Shown in pieces: positions 34,405-46,085 of a stretch of DNA of 64,000 nucleotides. Both the position numbers and the translations under genes were made by a program. Origin of the DNA: Pelagerythrobacter sp041912895 (GTDB lineage Bacteria; Pseudomonadota; Alphaproteobacteria; Sphingomonadales; Sphingomonadaceae). Below the pieces are notes generated by a model. The model worked only from the letters and a program-made list of their open reading frames with translations, made no database searches and had not been told where the DNA came from. Location of the stretch: the NCBI RefSeq assembly GCF_041912895.1, contig NZ_JAYSGI010000001.1, positions 682,001 through 746,000 on the forward strand. The letters are read 5' to 3'. Position 1 is the first letter of the stretch. Every line of letters starts with the position of its first letter.

Positions 34405-35556
34405 ATGTCGGAAGCCCCCGCCCTGCCCCCGTTCGCCGCGATCGTGGTCGCCGCTGGCAAGGGCCTGCGCGCGGGCCAGCCGGTGCCCAAGCAGTTCGCC
34501 AACTGGCGCGGCAAGCCGGTGGTGCGCTATTCGGTCGAGGCGCTGGCGGCGGCGGGCGCGGACCCGATCGTGGTGGCGATTCCCGAGGGTGCCGACGAAA
34601 TCGCGACGGCGGCGCTCGACGGCATTGCTACGGTAGAGTTTATCACAGGCGGCGCGACCCGGCAGGAATCGGTTCGCCTCGCGCTCGGCGCACTCGAACG
34701 GCGTTCTCCGAGCCATGTGCTGATCCATGATGCGGCGCGCCCCATTCTTCCCCGCCCCGTGATCGACCGTTTGCTCGGAGCGCTGGACAGTCAATCCGGC
34801 GCGATACCGGTACTGCCGGTGATCGACTCGCTCGCCCGCGACGATGGCGGCATGATGGCCGGATCGGCGCCGCGCGAGGACTTGCGCCGGGTGCAGACGC
34901 CCCAGGCGTTTCGCTTCGCCGATATCCTCGCCGCCCACCGCGCATGGGCCGGAAGCGCCACGGCGGGCGACGATGCGCAGGTTCTGCGCGCTGCGGGTGG
35001 CACGGTCGCGCTGGTCGAGGGGGACGAGGCGCTGCGCAAGCTCACGTTCGCGGAGGATTTCATGACCGATCGTCCCATCGTCCGCACCGGAATGGGCTTC
35101 GACGTGCATCGGCTCGAGGCAGGCGGGGAACTGTGGCTCGGCGGCGTCCACGTGCCGCACGATCGCGGGCTGTCGGGGCACAGCGATGCCGATGTGGCGC
35201 TTCACGCGCTCGTGGATGCCCTGCTCGGCGCGGTAGGCGAAGGCGATATCGGCGCGCACTTCCCGCCGAGCGATCCGCAATGGAAGGGCGCGTCCTCCTC
35301 CCGCTTCGTCGAACGCGCCGCCGAACTGGTCACGGCGGCAGGCTATGCCATTGCCAACGTCGACGTGACGATCATCTGCGAAGCGCCCAAGATCGGCCCG
35401 TACCGTGACGCAATGCGCGCACGGATCGCTGAACTCTTGGCGATCGCGCCGCAGGCCGTTAGCGTGAAGGCCACGACCACAGAGCGGCTCGGCCTCACCG
35501 GCCGGGGCGAAGGCATCGCCGCTCAGGCGATCGCCACCGTTCAAGCAAGGGATTGA
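34405..35556 (+). CDS. ispDF: Bifunctional IspD/IspF of the MEP pathway
   Basis: One 383-residue polypeptide carries two non-consecutive MEP-pathway activities. The IspD domain (about 1-225) makes CDP-methylerythritol, with VVAAGKGLRAGQPVPKQFAN and the HDAARP segment VLIHDAARPILPRPVIDRLL. The IspF domain (about 228-383) makes methylerythritol cyclodiphosphate, with GMGFDVHRLEAGGELWLGGV (zinc ligands D and H) and DRGLSGHSDADVALHALVDA. The fusion is common in alphaproteobacteria. The ATG at 34405 is 77 bp from the divergent dusB start, so the gap probably holds back-to-back promoters. Confidence 0.96.
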   Translation: MSEAPALPPFAAIVVAAGKGLRAGQPVPKQFANWRGKPVVRYSVEALAAAGADPIVVAIPEGADEIATAALDGIATVEFITGGATRQESVRLALGALERRSPSHVLIHDAARPILPRPVIDRLLGALDSQSGAIPVLPVIDSLARDDGGMMAGSAPREDLRRVQTPQAFRFADILAAHRAWAGSATAGDDAQVLRAAGGTVALVEGDEALRKLTFAEDFMTDRPIVRTGMGFDVHRLEAGGELWLGGVHVPHDRGLSGHSDADVALHALVDALLGAVGEGDIGAHFPPSDPQWKGASSSRFVERAAELVTAAGYAIANVDVTIICEAPKIGPYRDAMRARIAELLAIAPQAVSVKATTTERLGLTGRGEGIAAQAIATVQARD

Positions 35557-35563
35557 TCGCCCG

Positions 35564-36109
35564 ATGCGACTGACATGGGTTCGAACCGCCGCCTCGGCAC
35601 TGGCGCTGGCCGGGCTGGCGCAGCCGGCGCTGGCGCAGACCGCCGATTGCGTGAACCAGGCCGATGTCGAGCAGGCCGCGATCTACGCGATGCCCTCGCT
35701 CTACGCCGGCTTCACCGCGAGATGCGCTGCCTCGCTGCCGACCGACGGCTTCATCGCAACCCGGGGCGAGGCGTTCATCGCGCCTTATCGGCAGAGGCAG
35801 AGCGCCGCCTGGCCGGGCGCGAAGGCCCTGCTCGACACGTTCGCTTCCAGCGGAAAGGCATCGAGCGAGATCGGCGAGATATCCTCGCTGCTCGGCACCA
35901 TGCCCGACGAGGCGCTGCGTCCGTTCGTAGATGCGCTGGTGCAGCAGAAGCTAGCCGAAGACATCAAGTTGCAAGATTGCGGCAAGGTCGAGCGCGCGAT
36001 CGAGCTTCTCTCACCGTTGCCGCCCGAAAACACCGGAGGACTGGTGGCGATGCTGCTCGACTTCGCGGGTGTGAAGAACCCGCCGCTCTGTCCGTACCAG
36101 CCGAAATGA
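35564..36109 (+). CDS. Hypothetical secreted protein, four cysteines
   Basis: A 181-residue protein of unknown function. MRLTWVRTAASALALAGLAQ followed by PALAQ is a clear Sec signal peptide. The mature part has four cysteines (TADCVNQ, TARCAAS, LQDCGKV, PPLCPYQ), likely two disulfides, and is helical by composition. The ATG at 35564 is 7 bp after ispDF, and its stop overlaps the next ATG (ATGA), so it is co-expressed with ispDF and pncC. Nothing in the context reveals its role. Confidence 0.8.
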   Translation: MRLTWVRTAASALALAGLAQPALAQTADCVNQADVEQAAIYAMPSLYAGFTARCAASLPTDGFIATRGEAFIAPYRQRQSAAWPGAKALLDTFASSGKASSEIGEISSLLGTMPDEALRPFVDALVQQKLAEDIKLQDCGKVERAIELLSPLPPENTGGLVAMLLDFAGVKNPPLCPYQPK

Positions 36110-36606
36110 GCGACAGCGTCCTGCCTCAAGACGTCGCCGAACTGGCGAAGCGCGTCATCGAGGAAAACCTCGCCGCGTGCCGCCGTGTCGCGGTGGCGGA
36201 AAGCTGCACCGGCGGCCTCGTCGCCGCGGCGCTCACCGAGATTCCGGGATCGTCGAAAGTGCTCGATCGCGGTTTCGTCACCTATTCGAACGACGCCAAG
36301 ATGGAGATGCTCGGTGTCTCCAGCGAGATCATCGAGACGTTCGGCGCGGTGTCGATCGCCTGCGTCTGGGCGATGGCGCAGGGCGCGATCGAGCGCAGCC
36401 AAGCCGACGTTTCCGTGGCGATCAGCGGCGTGGCAGGCCCGGACGGGGGAACCGACCTCAAGCCGGTCGGCACGGTCGTGTTCTCACGCGTGGTGCGCGG
36501 CGAGAACGGCGAGCCCGAGGGTGAATTGCGCACTTTCGACGGCAAGACGCGCGCCGAAATCCGCCGTCAGGCGACGCTCTGCGCGCTGGAACTGCTGCTT
36601 CCGTAG
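36106..36606 (+). CDS. pncC: CinA-family nicotinamide-nucleotide amidohydrolase
   Basis: A 166-residue protein corresponding to the C-terminal CinA domain alone, which deamidates nicotinamide mononucleotide to nicotinic acid mononucleotide in NAD recycling. Motifs: RVAVAESCTGGLVAAALTEI, DRGFVTYSNDAKMEMLGV, VAISGVAGPDGGTDLKPVGT, and RRQATLCALELLL near the end. Stand-alone versions of this domain are the norm in Proteobacteria (PncC/YgaD). The last 40 bp overlap the 3' end of the convergent RatA-like gene. Confidence 0.92.
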   Translation: MSDSVLPQDVAELAKRVIEENLAACRRVAVAESCTGGLVAAALTEIPGSSKVLDRGFVTYSNDAKMEMLGVSSEIIETFGAVSIACVWAMAQGAIERSQADVSVAISGVAGPDGGTDLKPVGTVVFSRVVRGENGEPEGELRTFDGKTRAEIRRQATLCALELLLP

Positions 36607-37028
36607 AGCTCTTCCGCCCGCGTTTCGAACGCGGAGACGAGCTTGCGGAAGGCGCGGTCGAAATACTGGCCGGCTAGAGCCTCGAACACCCGGTTCTTGA
36701 ACGTGAAATCGACCGCGAAGTCGATCTTGCAGCCGCCTTCGCCCAAGTCGGTGAAATGCCATTCGTTGTCGAGATCGCGCAGCGGCCCGTCGACGTAGAC
36801 CACGTCGATCATCTCGGGCCGGCGCTTGGTCACGCGCGAGGTGAAGCTTTCGCGGAAGCTCTTGAAGCCCACGACCATGTCGGCGACCATCTCGGTCTCG
36901 CTGTCCGAGCGTACGCGGGTAGCGATCACCCACGGCAGGAACTCCTTGTAGCGCGCGACGTCCGCCACGAGGTCGAACATCTGTTCGGCGCTGTACGGCA
37001 CCGTGCGGCTTTCGCGGATGCCGGGCAT
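36567..37028 (-). CDS. RatA/Coq10-type SRPBCC (START-like) protein
   Basis: A 153-residue lipid-binding START/SRPBCC protein of the Coq10/RatA subgroup. Typical segments are SRTVPYSAEQMFDLVADVAR, YKEFLPWVIATRVR, NEWHFTDLGEGGCKIDFAVD and FEALAGQYFDRAFRKLVSAF. Despite the RatA toxin name, in alphaproteobacteria it follows lipA and more probably acts as a ubiquinone-binding Coq10 homologue (family knowledge plus inference). The ATG at 37028 shares a base with the lipA TGA. Its 3' end overlaps pncC by 40 bp on the opposite strand. Confidence 0.88.
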   Translation of the reverse strand: MPGIRESRTVPYSAEQMFDLVADVARYKEFLPWVIATRVRSDSETEMVADMVVGFKSFRESFTSRVTKRRPEMIDVVYVDGPLRDLDNEWHFTDLGEGGCKIDFAVDFTFKNRVFEALAGQYFDRAFRKLVSAFETRAEELYGSSSSSAQSVA

Positions 37029-37978
37029 CAGGCCTTCTGCTTGGCCAATTTCGCCTCGCGTGCAGCCTTCATCTCGGCGAAATCGTCGCCTGCGTGATAG
37101 CTCGAGCGGGTCAGCGGGCTCGCCGCGACCTGCAGGAAGCCCTTGGCCCGCGCGATCGAGCCGAACGCGGCGAACGCCTTGGGCGTCACGAAATCCTCGA
37201 CCTTCGCGTGCTTGGGCGTGGGCTGGAGATACTGGCCCATGGTGATGAAATCGACATCCGCGCTGCGCATGTCGTCCATCACCTGATGGACCTCGAGCCG
37301 CTGCTCGCCGAGCCCGAGCATGATACCCGACTTGGTGAAGATCAGCGGATCGTGCGACTTCACCTCCTCAAGCAGCCGCAGCGAGGCGTAGTAGCGCGCG
37401 CCGGGGCGGATCGTGGGATAGAGCCGCGGCACGGTTTCGAGGTTGTGGTTGAACACGTCCGGCCCCGCCTCGCAGATCGCCTCGATCGCCGGGCGCATCT
37501 TGCCGCGGAAATCGGGGGTCAGGATCTCGATCGTCGTGCCGGGCGTCTCGCGCCGCAGCGCCTTGATGACCTTCACGAACTGCCCCGCCCCGCCATCGGG
37601 CAGGTCGTCGCGGTCGACGCTGGTGATGACGATGTGTTGCAGGCCCATCTTGCCCGCCGCCACGGCGACGTTTTCCGGTTCCATCGGATCGACGATGCGC
37701 GGCATCCCCGTCTTGACGTTGCAGAACGCGCAGGCGCGGGTGCATACGTCGCCCAGGATCATCACCGTCGCGTGCTTCTTGGTCCAGCATTCGCCGATGT
37801 TCGGGCAGGCGGCTTCCTCGCACACGGTGTTGAGGTTCAGGTCGCGCATCAACTGGCGCGTCTCGTGATAGCCCTTGCTGACGGGTGCCTTCACGCGAAT
37901 CCAGTCGGGCTTGCGCTGCCGCTCAGGGCGCGCGCCTTCGGGCGCGGGTGCGGAGGAGAGGTCGTTCATGCGGCCCAT
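37028..37978 (-). CDS. lipA: Lipoyl synthase LipA
   Basis: A radical SAM enzyme that inserts two sulfurs into octanoyl groups on lipoyl domains, needed for pyruvate dehydrogenase. The 316-residue product has the auxiliary cluster motif with three cysteines (VCEEAACPNIGECW), the SAM cluster CTRACAFCNVK, and the conserved GLQHIVITSVDRDDLPDGGA. The start is the ATG at 37978 (MGRMNDLSS); an ATG at 37969 is also possible. It is followed by the coupled Coq10-like gene. The substrate lipoyl domain is encoded in this window by pdhB. Confidence 0.96.
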   Translation of the reverse strand: MGRMNDLSSAPAPEGARPERQRKPDWIRVKAPVSKGYHETRQLMRDLNLNTVCEEAACPNIGECWTKKHATVMILGDVCTRACAFCNVKTGMPRIVDPMEPENVAVAAGKMGLQHIVITSVDRDDLPDGGAGQFVKVIKALRRETPGTTIEILTPDFRGKMRPAIEAICEAGPDVFNHNLETVPRLYPTIRPGARYYASLRLLEEVKSHDPLIFTKSGIMLGLGEQRLEVHQVMDDMRSADVDFITMGQYLQPTPKHAKVEDFVTPKAFAAFGSIARAKGFLQVAASPLTRSSYHAGDDFAEMKAAREAKLAKQKA

Positions 37979-38034
37979 CTAGTCACCACGGGGGCCTCTT
38001 GCCAGCCCTTTCCCCGCGAGGCATGGGGCATGGC

Positions 38035-38673
38035 ATGAAGAGCTTCGCAGACCTGATCGCCGGCTACCGCAATTTCCGCAAGGGCGCGTGGTCCACCCAG
38101 CGCGAGCGGTGGAGCGAACTGGCCGAAGGGCAATCGCCGCGAGTGATGGTGATCGCCTGTTCGGACAGCCGGGTCGATCCGGCGCAAATCTTCGACGCCG
38201 ATCCGGGCGAGATTTTCGTGGTGCGCAACATCGCCGCGATGGTTCCGCCGTTCGAAACGACGCCGGGCAATCATGGCGTGTCCGCCGCGCTCGAATTCGC
38301 GGTGCAGTTCCTCAAGGTGCGCGAGATCGTCGTGATGGGCCACGGGCTGTGCGGCGGGTGCAAGGCGGCGCTGACGCAGGACCTCCACGGCACCGAGCCC
38401 GGCAAAGGCGGCTTCGTCGCCAACTGGATCGCGATGCTCGACGAGGTGCGCGATCCGATCGCGGCGAAGCTGGGGACCGAGGGGCGCGAGGCGGAACGGG
38501 CAATGGAACATGCCGCGGTGAGAGTCAGCCTCGCCAACCTGCGCACGTTCCCCTGCGTTCAGGAAAAGGAAGCCAGCGGATCGCTCGCCTTGCACGGCGC
38601 GTTCTTCGCGATCTCGGACGGCGTGCTCCACCTGCTCGATGAAGACAGCGGCGAATTCGCCCCGGCCGAGTAA
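38035..38673 (+). CDS. Beta-class carbonic anhydrase
   Basis: A zinc enzyme interconverting CO2 and bicarbonate. The 212-residue product has the zinc ligands of beta carbonic anhydrases: Cys, Asp and Arg in VIACSDSRVDP, and His and Cys in VVMGHGLCGGCKAAL, with FVVRNIAAMVPP between. The start is taken at ATG 38035 (MKSFADLIAGYRNF); an in-frame ATG at 38023 would add four residues. It stands alone between divergent lipA and the NYN gene. Confidence 0.93.
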   Translation: MKSFADLIAGYRNFRKGAWSTQRERWSELAEGQSPRVMVIACSDSRVDPAQIFDADPGEIFVVRNIAAMVPPFETTPGNHGVSAALEFAVQFLKVREIVVMGHGLCGGCKAALTQDLHGTEPGKGGFVANWIAMLDEVRDPIAAKLGTEGREAERAMEHAAVRVSLANLRTFPCVQEKEASGSLALHGAFFAISDGVLHLLDEDSGEFAPAE

Positions 38674-38713
38674 GCGCTTGCCGCACTTCGTTCGCGCCGC
38701 CATGTAGGCGCGC

Positions 38714-39442
38714 ATGACCGACGAGCTTCAGCATCGCAACATCGCCCTCCTGATCGATTCCGACAACGCCAGCCCGTCCGGGATCGACCCGGTGCTGACG
38801 GTGCTGGCCGAACTGGGGCAGGTGAATATCCGCCGTGCCTACGGCAACTGGCGCAAGCCCGCGCTCAAGAGCTGGGCCGATCTCGTTCACCGCTATGGCA
38901 TCGAACCGCAGCAGCAGTTCGACATGACCAAGGGCAAGAACGCGACCGACATGAAGATGACGATCGATGCGATGGACATGATGTATCGCGGCCGCGTGCA
39001 CGGGTTCGGGATCATGAGCTCGGACAGCGACTTCATGCCGCTCGCCATGCGCATCCGGCAGGACGGCTACCCGGTCTACGGCTTCGGCAGCGCCAAGACG
39101 CCCGAGGCGTTCCGCCAAGCGTGCACGCGTTTCATCGACGTGGAGGCGCTGATCCGCGCGGAGAAGGAAGAACGCGCCAACGGATCGAAGGGCGCGAAGG
39201 CCCCCAAGGGCGAACTCGACGACGAGATGCTGCACCTGCTGTTCGAGGCCTACAACGCCAGCAAGCGCGACGAGAAAGGCTTCGCCAAGCTGTCCGAAGT
39301 CGGCCAGCGGGCGGGCAACCGCTCCAGCTTCGACACGCGCAACTACGGTTACGCGCGGCTGATCGACCTGATCGAGGATATTCCCAACTTCGCCACCGAG
39401 CGCCGCGAGGGTGGGCAGGTCTGGGTCAAGCGGCTCCGCTAA
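38714..39442 (+). CDS. NYN-domain ribonuclease-like protein with C-terminal LOTUS (OST-HTH) domain
   Basis: A 242-residue protein. The NYN domain (about 8-150) shows the acidic metal-binding residues of PIN-like nucleases: NIALLIDSDNASPSG, KNATDMKMTIDAMDMM and MSSDSDFMPLAMRIRQDG. After a charged Lys/Gly linker (SKGAKAPKGE) the C-terminal part (about 165-242, ending in QVWVKRLR) looks like an OST-HTH/LOTUS RNA-binding domain. The combination is known from the LabA/DUF88 group and suggests RNA processing or decay; the target is unknown. A hairpin terminator follows. Confidence 0.88.
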   Translation: MTDELQHRNIALLIDSDNASPSGIDPVLTVLAELGQVNIRRAYGNWRKPALKSWADLVHRYGIEPQQQFDMTKGKNATDMKMTIDAMDMMYRGRVHGFGIMSSDSDFMPLAMRIRQDGYPVYGFGSAKTPEAFRQACTRFIDVEALIRAEKEERANGSKGAKAPKGELDDEMLHLLFEAYNASKRDEKGFAKLSEVGQRAGNRSSFDTRNYGYARLIDLIEDIPNFATERREGGQVWVKRLR

Positions 39443-39451
39443 CGCGCATGA

Positions 39452-39484
39452 GAAAGGCGCGGACCATGAGCCCGCGCCTCTTTC
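39452..39484. terminator. Bidirectional terminator between NYN and TPR genes
   Basis: GAAAGGCGCGG (39452-39462) pairs with CCGCGCCTCTTTC (39472-39484) across a 9-nt loop, with small bulges. It starts 10 bp after the NYN stop and ends 17 bp before the convergent TPR stop, so it could serve both genes. Confidence 0.65.
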
Positions 39485-39500
39485 GACAATTTCCGGAGAC

Positions 39501-40856
39501 TTACTGCGCCGGAGTTTGGGCCGGCGCCGCCGTGGCCGTCGCCTCGGCAGCCGGGGCCGCCGCAGTGGCGCCGCCCGATACCTGCCCGGCAGCATAGAGG
39601 CCCCACAGATCGGCGACCGGCGCGCGCGCGCCGTCGACCTTGTCGAACGTGGTTTTCGCCTCGGCGAACTGGCCCTGATCGACTTGTGCGATGCCCAGGC
39701 GGGTCAGCGCACGACCGGTATCGACGCCCGACTTCGTGAGTGCGAGCTCGTACATTTCCGCGGCCTTCGCGGGCTGCTCGAAGTTGAGGAACATGTCGCC
39801 CGCGGCCATGGCGTCGACCGCGCTGCCGGAACCGCGTGCACCGCTCTCCAACTCGGGAAGGTCGGCACGCGCCGATTCCATCTGCGCTTCGGAGGTCGTC
39901 CGGGCTTCGGTCACCAGCACATCGCCTTCGTTCAGCATGTTGGCGGCGAGCCCTTCCGCCAGCACTCGACTCACTTCGCCCGGCAGGCGAAGCGGATCGG
40001 CGGCAAGAATGTAATCGGAATAGTCGCGCCCGTTGCGCAGGCTGTCGGTCCGATCGGCCAGGCGCATCAGGTCGAGCAGCGTCTGATCGTCGTAGTCGTA
40101 GAAGCTACGCTGGACCGCGATCGCATCGCCCCAGACGTCGCTCGACGGGTAATTCGCCACATAAAGGTTGGCGAACGCCGCCGCATCGTCGGCCAGCGCG
40201 TTGTTGTAAGCGACCGCGAAGCCGCGGCGGATCCACGCCTCGTCGACCGGCTCGCCCGCCTGCTGCTTGGCTTCGATCGCCTGCTTGAGCGAGGCGAGCC
40301 CGGCGGCGTAATTCTCTTCGTTGAAATAGGCTTCGGCGATGAGGCCCTTCGCATTGCTGTCCTGATAGCCGGCTGCGACAGCCTCCTCGAAGCGTGAGCG
40401 TGCTGCGGCCCAGTCCTCGGCCTGATAGGCGAGTTGGCCGGCCGCAAAAAGGTTGCGTCCCTGCTGGTCCGCCGGCGTCTTGCCGCTGTCGAGCATCATG
40501 TCGAGGCCCTGGCGCTGGACCGCGATATCCTTTGCGTTCGATCCGATCGAATAGACCAATTGGCCCGCGGCGAACTTGTCGTCGGGGGTCTGCGCAGCAG
40601 ACACAACGGTCGGAATTGCGCCCTTGAGAGCGTTGGGGTCCTCCTTGGCTTCCACCCGCTTAGCAAGCGGCTGATAGGCGGCGATGAACCCTTCCGAGTA
40701 ATCCTTCTTCTGCGCCTCGCCTTCCTCCTGCGCAGCGGCGGGCGCTTCGAGCGCGACCGCACCGAAAGTGCTGCCAGCGACGAGCGCGAGGGCAAGAGCG
40801 AAATGCGAACCGAAGCGCTTGGTGCGCGGCTGCGGATTGCGAGCGAAAGTCATCAT
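39501..40856 (-). CDS. Secreted TPR-repeat protein
   Basis: A 451-residue protein with a signal peptide (LALALVAGSTFGAVALEAP) and helical repeats of TPR type, for example AGQLAYQAEDWAAARSRFEE, IAEAYFNEENYAAGLASLKQ and AAEMYELALTKSGVDTG followed by ALTRLGIAQVDQGQFAEAKT. The C-terminus is a low-complexity Ala/Thr/Pro tail. It is probably periplasmic and mediates protein contacts; no specific partner can be named. The start is the ATG at 40856, where GGGAG lies 8 nt upstream. The ORF can be extended to 41063, but that part lacks family-like sequence. Confidence 0.82.
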   Translation of the reverse strand: MMTFARNPQPRTKRFGSHFALALALVAGSTFGAVALEAPAAAQEEGEAQKKDYSEGFIAAYQPLAKRVEAKEDPNALKGAIPTVVSAAQTPDDKFAAGQLVYSIGSNAKDIAVQRQGLDMMLDSGKTPADQQGRNLFAAGQLAYQAEDWAAARSRFEEAVAAGYQDSNAKGLIAEAYFNEENYAAGLASLKQAIEAKQQAGEPVDEAWIRRGFAVAYNNALADDAAAFANLYVANYPSSDVWGDAIAVQRSFYDYDDQTLLDLMRLADRTDSLRNGRDYSDYILAADPLRLPGEVSRVLAEGLAANMLNEGDVLVTEARTTSEAQMESARADLPELESGARGSGSAVDAMAAGDMFLNFEQPAKAAEMYELALTKSGVDTGRALTRLGIAQVDQGQFAEAKTTFDKVDGARAPVADLWGLYAAGQVSGGATAAAPAAEATATAAPAQTPAQ

Positions 40857-41154
40857 TGGGGTATCTCCCATTACAGAATTCTGAGCCGTAGAGGCTGGGG
40901 TATGCGGGCTAGGAACGCACGACGAGCGCGCTAGTGCCGCCTCGTCCGCTTCATTGCAATCACTGGTAGGGGATTCGTGCTGAACGGCCTTTGAACGCGC
41001 GGTTCGCGCTCCGCGCGTGTGCGAAAAACGCAAAATGTGGAAAAAGCGCGTCGGAATGCCCATCTAAGCGTCGGTTCGAGTGGCGGTGCCCGGCCATCTC
41101 GCCTAGGCTTCCCGCACAGTTCCCAGGCAGCAGAACGAAACGAAAAGAAGTCCG

Positions 41155-43998
<2,844 letters not shown>

Positions 43999-44020
43999 CG
44001 CCGCCGGGCTCCGCCGTCGC

Positions 44021-44662
44021 CTATGCGCGGCGGCGGAGCGTCTGGATCACGCCGGTGGCGATCAGGAACTGGCCGGCGAAATAGGTCGGCCAGATGAGCA
44101 ACGCCGGGAGCGCGCTGCTCGCCAGCGGGCCCATCCGCGCGAAGATCAGCAGGTCGGAGAATACGAACAGCACCGCGCCCGTTCCCACCCGGTATCGCGG
44201 AAAACGACTCAACCACGCGCAGGCGGCCATCGCGCCGAGCGCGAGCGCATAGAGCGTGACGCCGGTGTCGTACGTCAGCAGCCAGGCGATGAGCGGCGTT
44301 CCGGCCAGCAGCGCGAGGGCCAGTGCCTTCTGGCTGGCCGCCGTCGAAGGCCGCATGTTGCGCAGATACAGCGCCATCGCCGCAACGTGCGAAGCGAGGA
44401 ACGCCGCCCCGCCCCACAGGAAATCGAGCTCCAGCAACATGTCGCCCAGTGCCGAGAGCGCCATTACGAGCGCCAGCAACCGCCCGTCGGCGCTCGCGTG
44501 GCGCGCCAGCGCGTAGATCGCGAGGAAGCCGACCCCCGCGCCTTTCAGCAGGATCAGCCACAGCTCGCCCATCGGCCAGTCGCGCACGAAGAAATACACC
44601 GTCGCCGCCGCGATCGCGGCGAGCAGCCATGGCCGGTGTTCGACAAGTGCGCGCCTCGGCAT
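44021..44662 (-). CDS. YhhN-family membrane protein (lysoplasmalogenase-like)
   Basis: A 213-residue protein with about eight membrane spans, resembling the YhhN family that includes animal TMEM86 lysoplasmalogenases. Supporting segments are ALSALGDMLLELDFLWGGAA, SHVAAMALYLRNMR, YALALGAMAACAWLSRFPRY and VLFVFSDLLIFARMGPL. The conserved acidic residues of GDxxL and SDxLI are present. The start is ATG 44662 (MPRRALVEHRPW) with AGGAG ten bases before it. It is convergent with gyrA and divergent from trmFO. The substrate in bacteria is uncertain. Confidence 0.82.
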   Translation of the reverse strand: MPRRALVEHRPWLLAAIAAATVYFFVRDWPMGELWLILLKGAGVGFLAIYALARHASADGRLLALVMALSALGDMLLELDFLWGGAAFLASHVAAMALYLRNMRPSTAASQKALALALLAGTPLIAWLLTYDTGVTLYALALGAMAACAWLSRFPRYRVGTGAVLFVFSDLLIFARMGPLASSALPALLIWPTYFAGQFLIATGVIQTLRRRA

Positions 44663-44730
44663 CCCTTTGTTTCTCCTCGCGGGCGGCTTGGACTTGAACC
44701 CGATGCCCGGCAAGCACTAGGTGCCACGCC

Positions 44731-46083
44731 ATGACCTATGACGTCCACATAATCGGCGGCGGCCTGGCCGGGTGCGAAGCGGCATGGCAGCTCGCGCAGC
44801 ATGGCTATCGCGTGCGCCTGTCGGAGATGCGCGGCAGCGGCGACATGACGCCCGCGCACCAGACCGACGGGCTGGCCGAACTCGTCTGCTCGAACAGCTT
44901 TCGCTCCGACGATGACGAGCGCAACGCGGTCGGCCTGCTGCACCACGAAATGCGGCGGCTTGATTCGCTTGTGATGCGCGCGGGCGAAGCGGCACGGGTG
45001 CCCGCCGGCTCGGCGATGGCGGTCGACCGCGACGTGTTCTCCGCGGGGGTCGAGCGCGCGCTCGCCGAACACCCGAACGTGACCGTGGTGCGCGAACGGA
45101 TCGACGAGCTGCCCGCTGCGGGCATGACGATCGTATCCACCGGCCCGCTGACCGCCCAGGCACTGGCCGAAAGCGTGGTGCGCGCGACCGGGCAGGACCG
45201 CCTCGCTTTCTTCGACGCGATCGCGCCGATCGTCCACCGCGACAGCATCGATATGGACGTGGCGTGGTTCCAGAGCCGGTGGAACAAGGGAGACGGGAAG
45301 GACTACATCAACTGCCCGATGACCAAGGAGCAGTATCTCGCCTTCCACCAAGGCCTGATCGACGGCGAGAAGATCGCGTTCAAGGAATGGGAGGCCGACA
45401 CACCCTATTTCGAAGGTTGCATGCCGATCGAGGTCATGGCGAGCCGCGGGGTCGACACGCTCCGCTTCGGCCCGATGAAGCCGGTCGGGCTCGACAATCC
45501 GCGCGATACCACGCCCGAATTCCCGCAAGGCCGCTGGCCCCATGCGGTGGTGCAGCTTCGGCAGGACAACAAGCTCGGCACGCTGTGGAACATGGTCGGC
45601 TTCCAGACCAAGCTGAAGCACGGCGCGCAGGTCGAGCTGTTCCGCACGATCCCCGGCCTCGAGAACGCGGAATTCGCGCGGCTCGGCGGGCTGCACCGCA
45701 ACACCTTCCTCAATTCGCCGCTGGTGCTCGACCGGCAGCTGCGTCTGAAGGGTGGCGAGCATGTCCGCTTCGCCGGGCAGATCACTGGATGCGAGGGTTA
45801 CGTCGAAAGCTCGGCGGTGGGGATCATGGCGGGGCTGATGGCAGCCGCCGAACTGGGCGGCGAAACCTGGACCGCGCCGCCGCCTTCCACCGCGATGGGC
45901 GCGCTGCTTTCGCACATCACCGGCGATGCCGAGGCCGAGACGTTCCAGCCGATGAACGTCAATTTCGGCCTTTTCCCGCCTCTCCACGACATAAAGAAGA
46001 AGGCGCGCAAGGAAGCCTACGCCGAGCGCGGGAAGGCCGAATTCGGGGCGTGGCTGGCGACGCTCGACCGCGTTCCGGCATAA
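44731..46083 (+). CDS. trmFO: Folate-dependent tRNA (uracil-54-C5) methyltransferase TrmFO
   Basis: An FAD- and methylene-tetrahydrofolate-dependent enzyme that makes ribothymidine at position 54 of tRNA. The 450-residue product starts MTYDVHIIGGGLAGCEAAWQ, with the dinucleotide-binding GGGLAGCEAA, and carries ELVCSNSFRSDDDERNAVGL, NCPMTKEQYLAFHQGL, FEGCMPIEVMASRG and QLRQDNKLGTLWNMVGFQTK. These set it apart from its relative GidA/MnmG. It stops 2 bp before the convergent EF-hand gene. Confidence 0.96.
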   Translation: MTYDVHIIGGGLAGCEAAWQLAQHGYRVRLSEMRGSGDMTPAHQTDGLAELVCSNSFRSDDDERNAVGLLHHEMRRLDSLVMRAGEAARVPAGSAMAVDRDVFSAGVERALAEHPNVTVVRERIDELPAAGMTIVSTGPLTAQALAESVVRATGQDRLAFFDAIAPIVHRDSIDMDVAWFQSRWNKGDGKDYINCPMTKEQYLAFHQGLIDGEKIAFKEWEADTPYFEGCMPIEVMASRGVDTLRFGPMKPVGLDNPRDTTPEFPQGRWPHAVVQLRQDNKLGTLWNMVGFQTKLKHGAQVELFRTIPGLENAEFARLGGLHRNTFLNSPLVLDRQLRLKGGEHVRFAGQITGCEGYVESSAVGIMAGLMAAAELGGETWTAPPPSTAMGALLSHITGDAEAETFQPMNVNFGLFPPLHDIKKKARKEAYAERGKAEFGAWLATLDRVPA

Positions 46084-46085
46084 CC

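Noticed and set aside
34405..35556. IspD-IspF fusion as an assembly error or novelty
   Set aside because: Both domains are complete and the bifunctional enzyme is well known in alphaproteobacteria.
36567..37028. RatA toxin of a toxin-antitoxin pair
   Set aside because: There is no RatB antitoxin partner. The position directly after lipA and the Coq10-type motifs indicate a ubiquinone-linked START protein.
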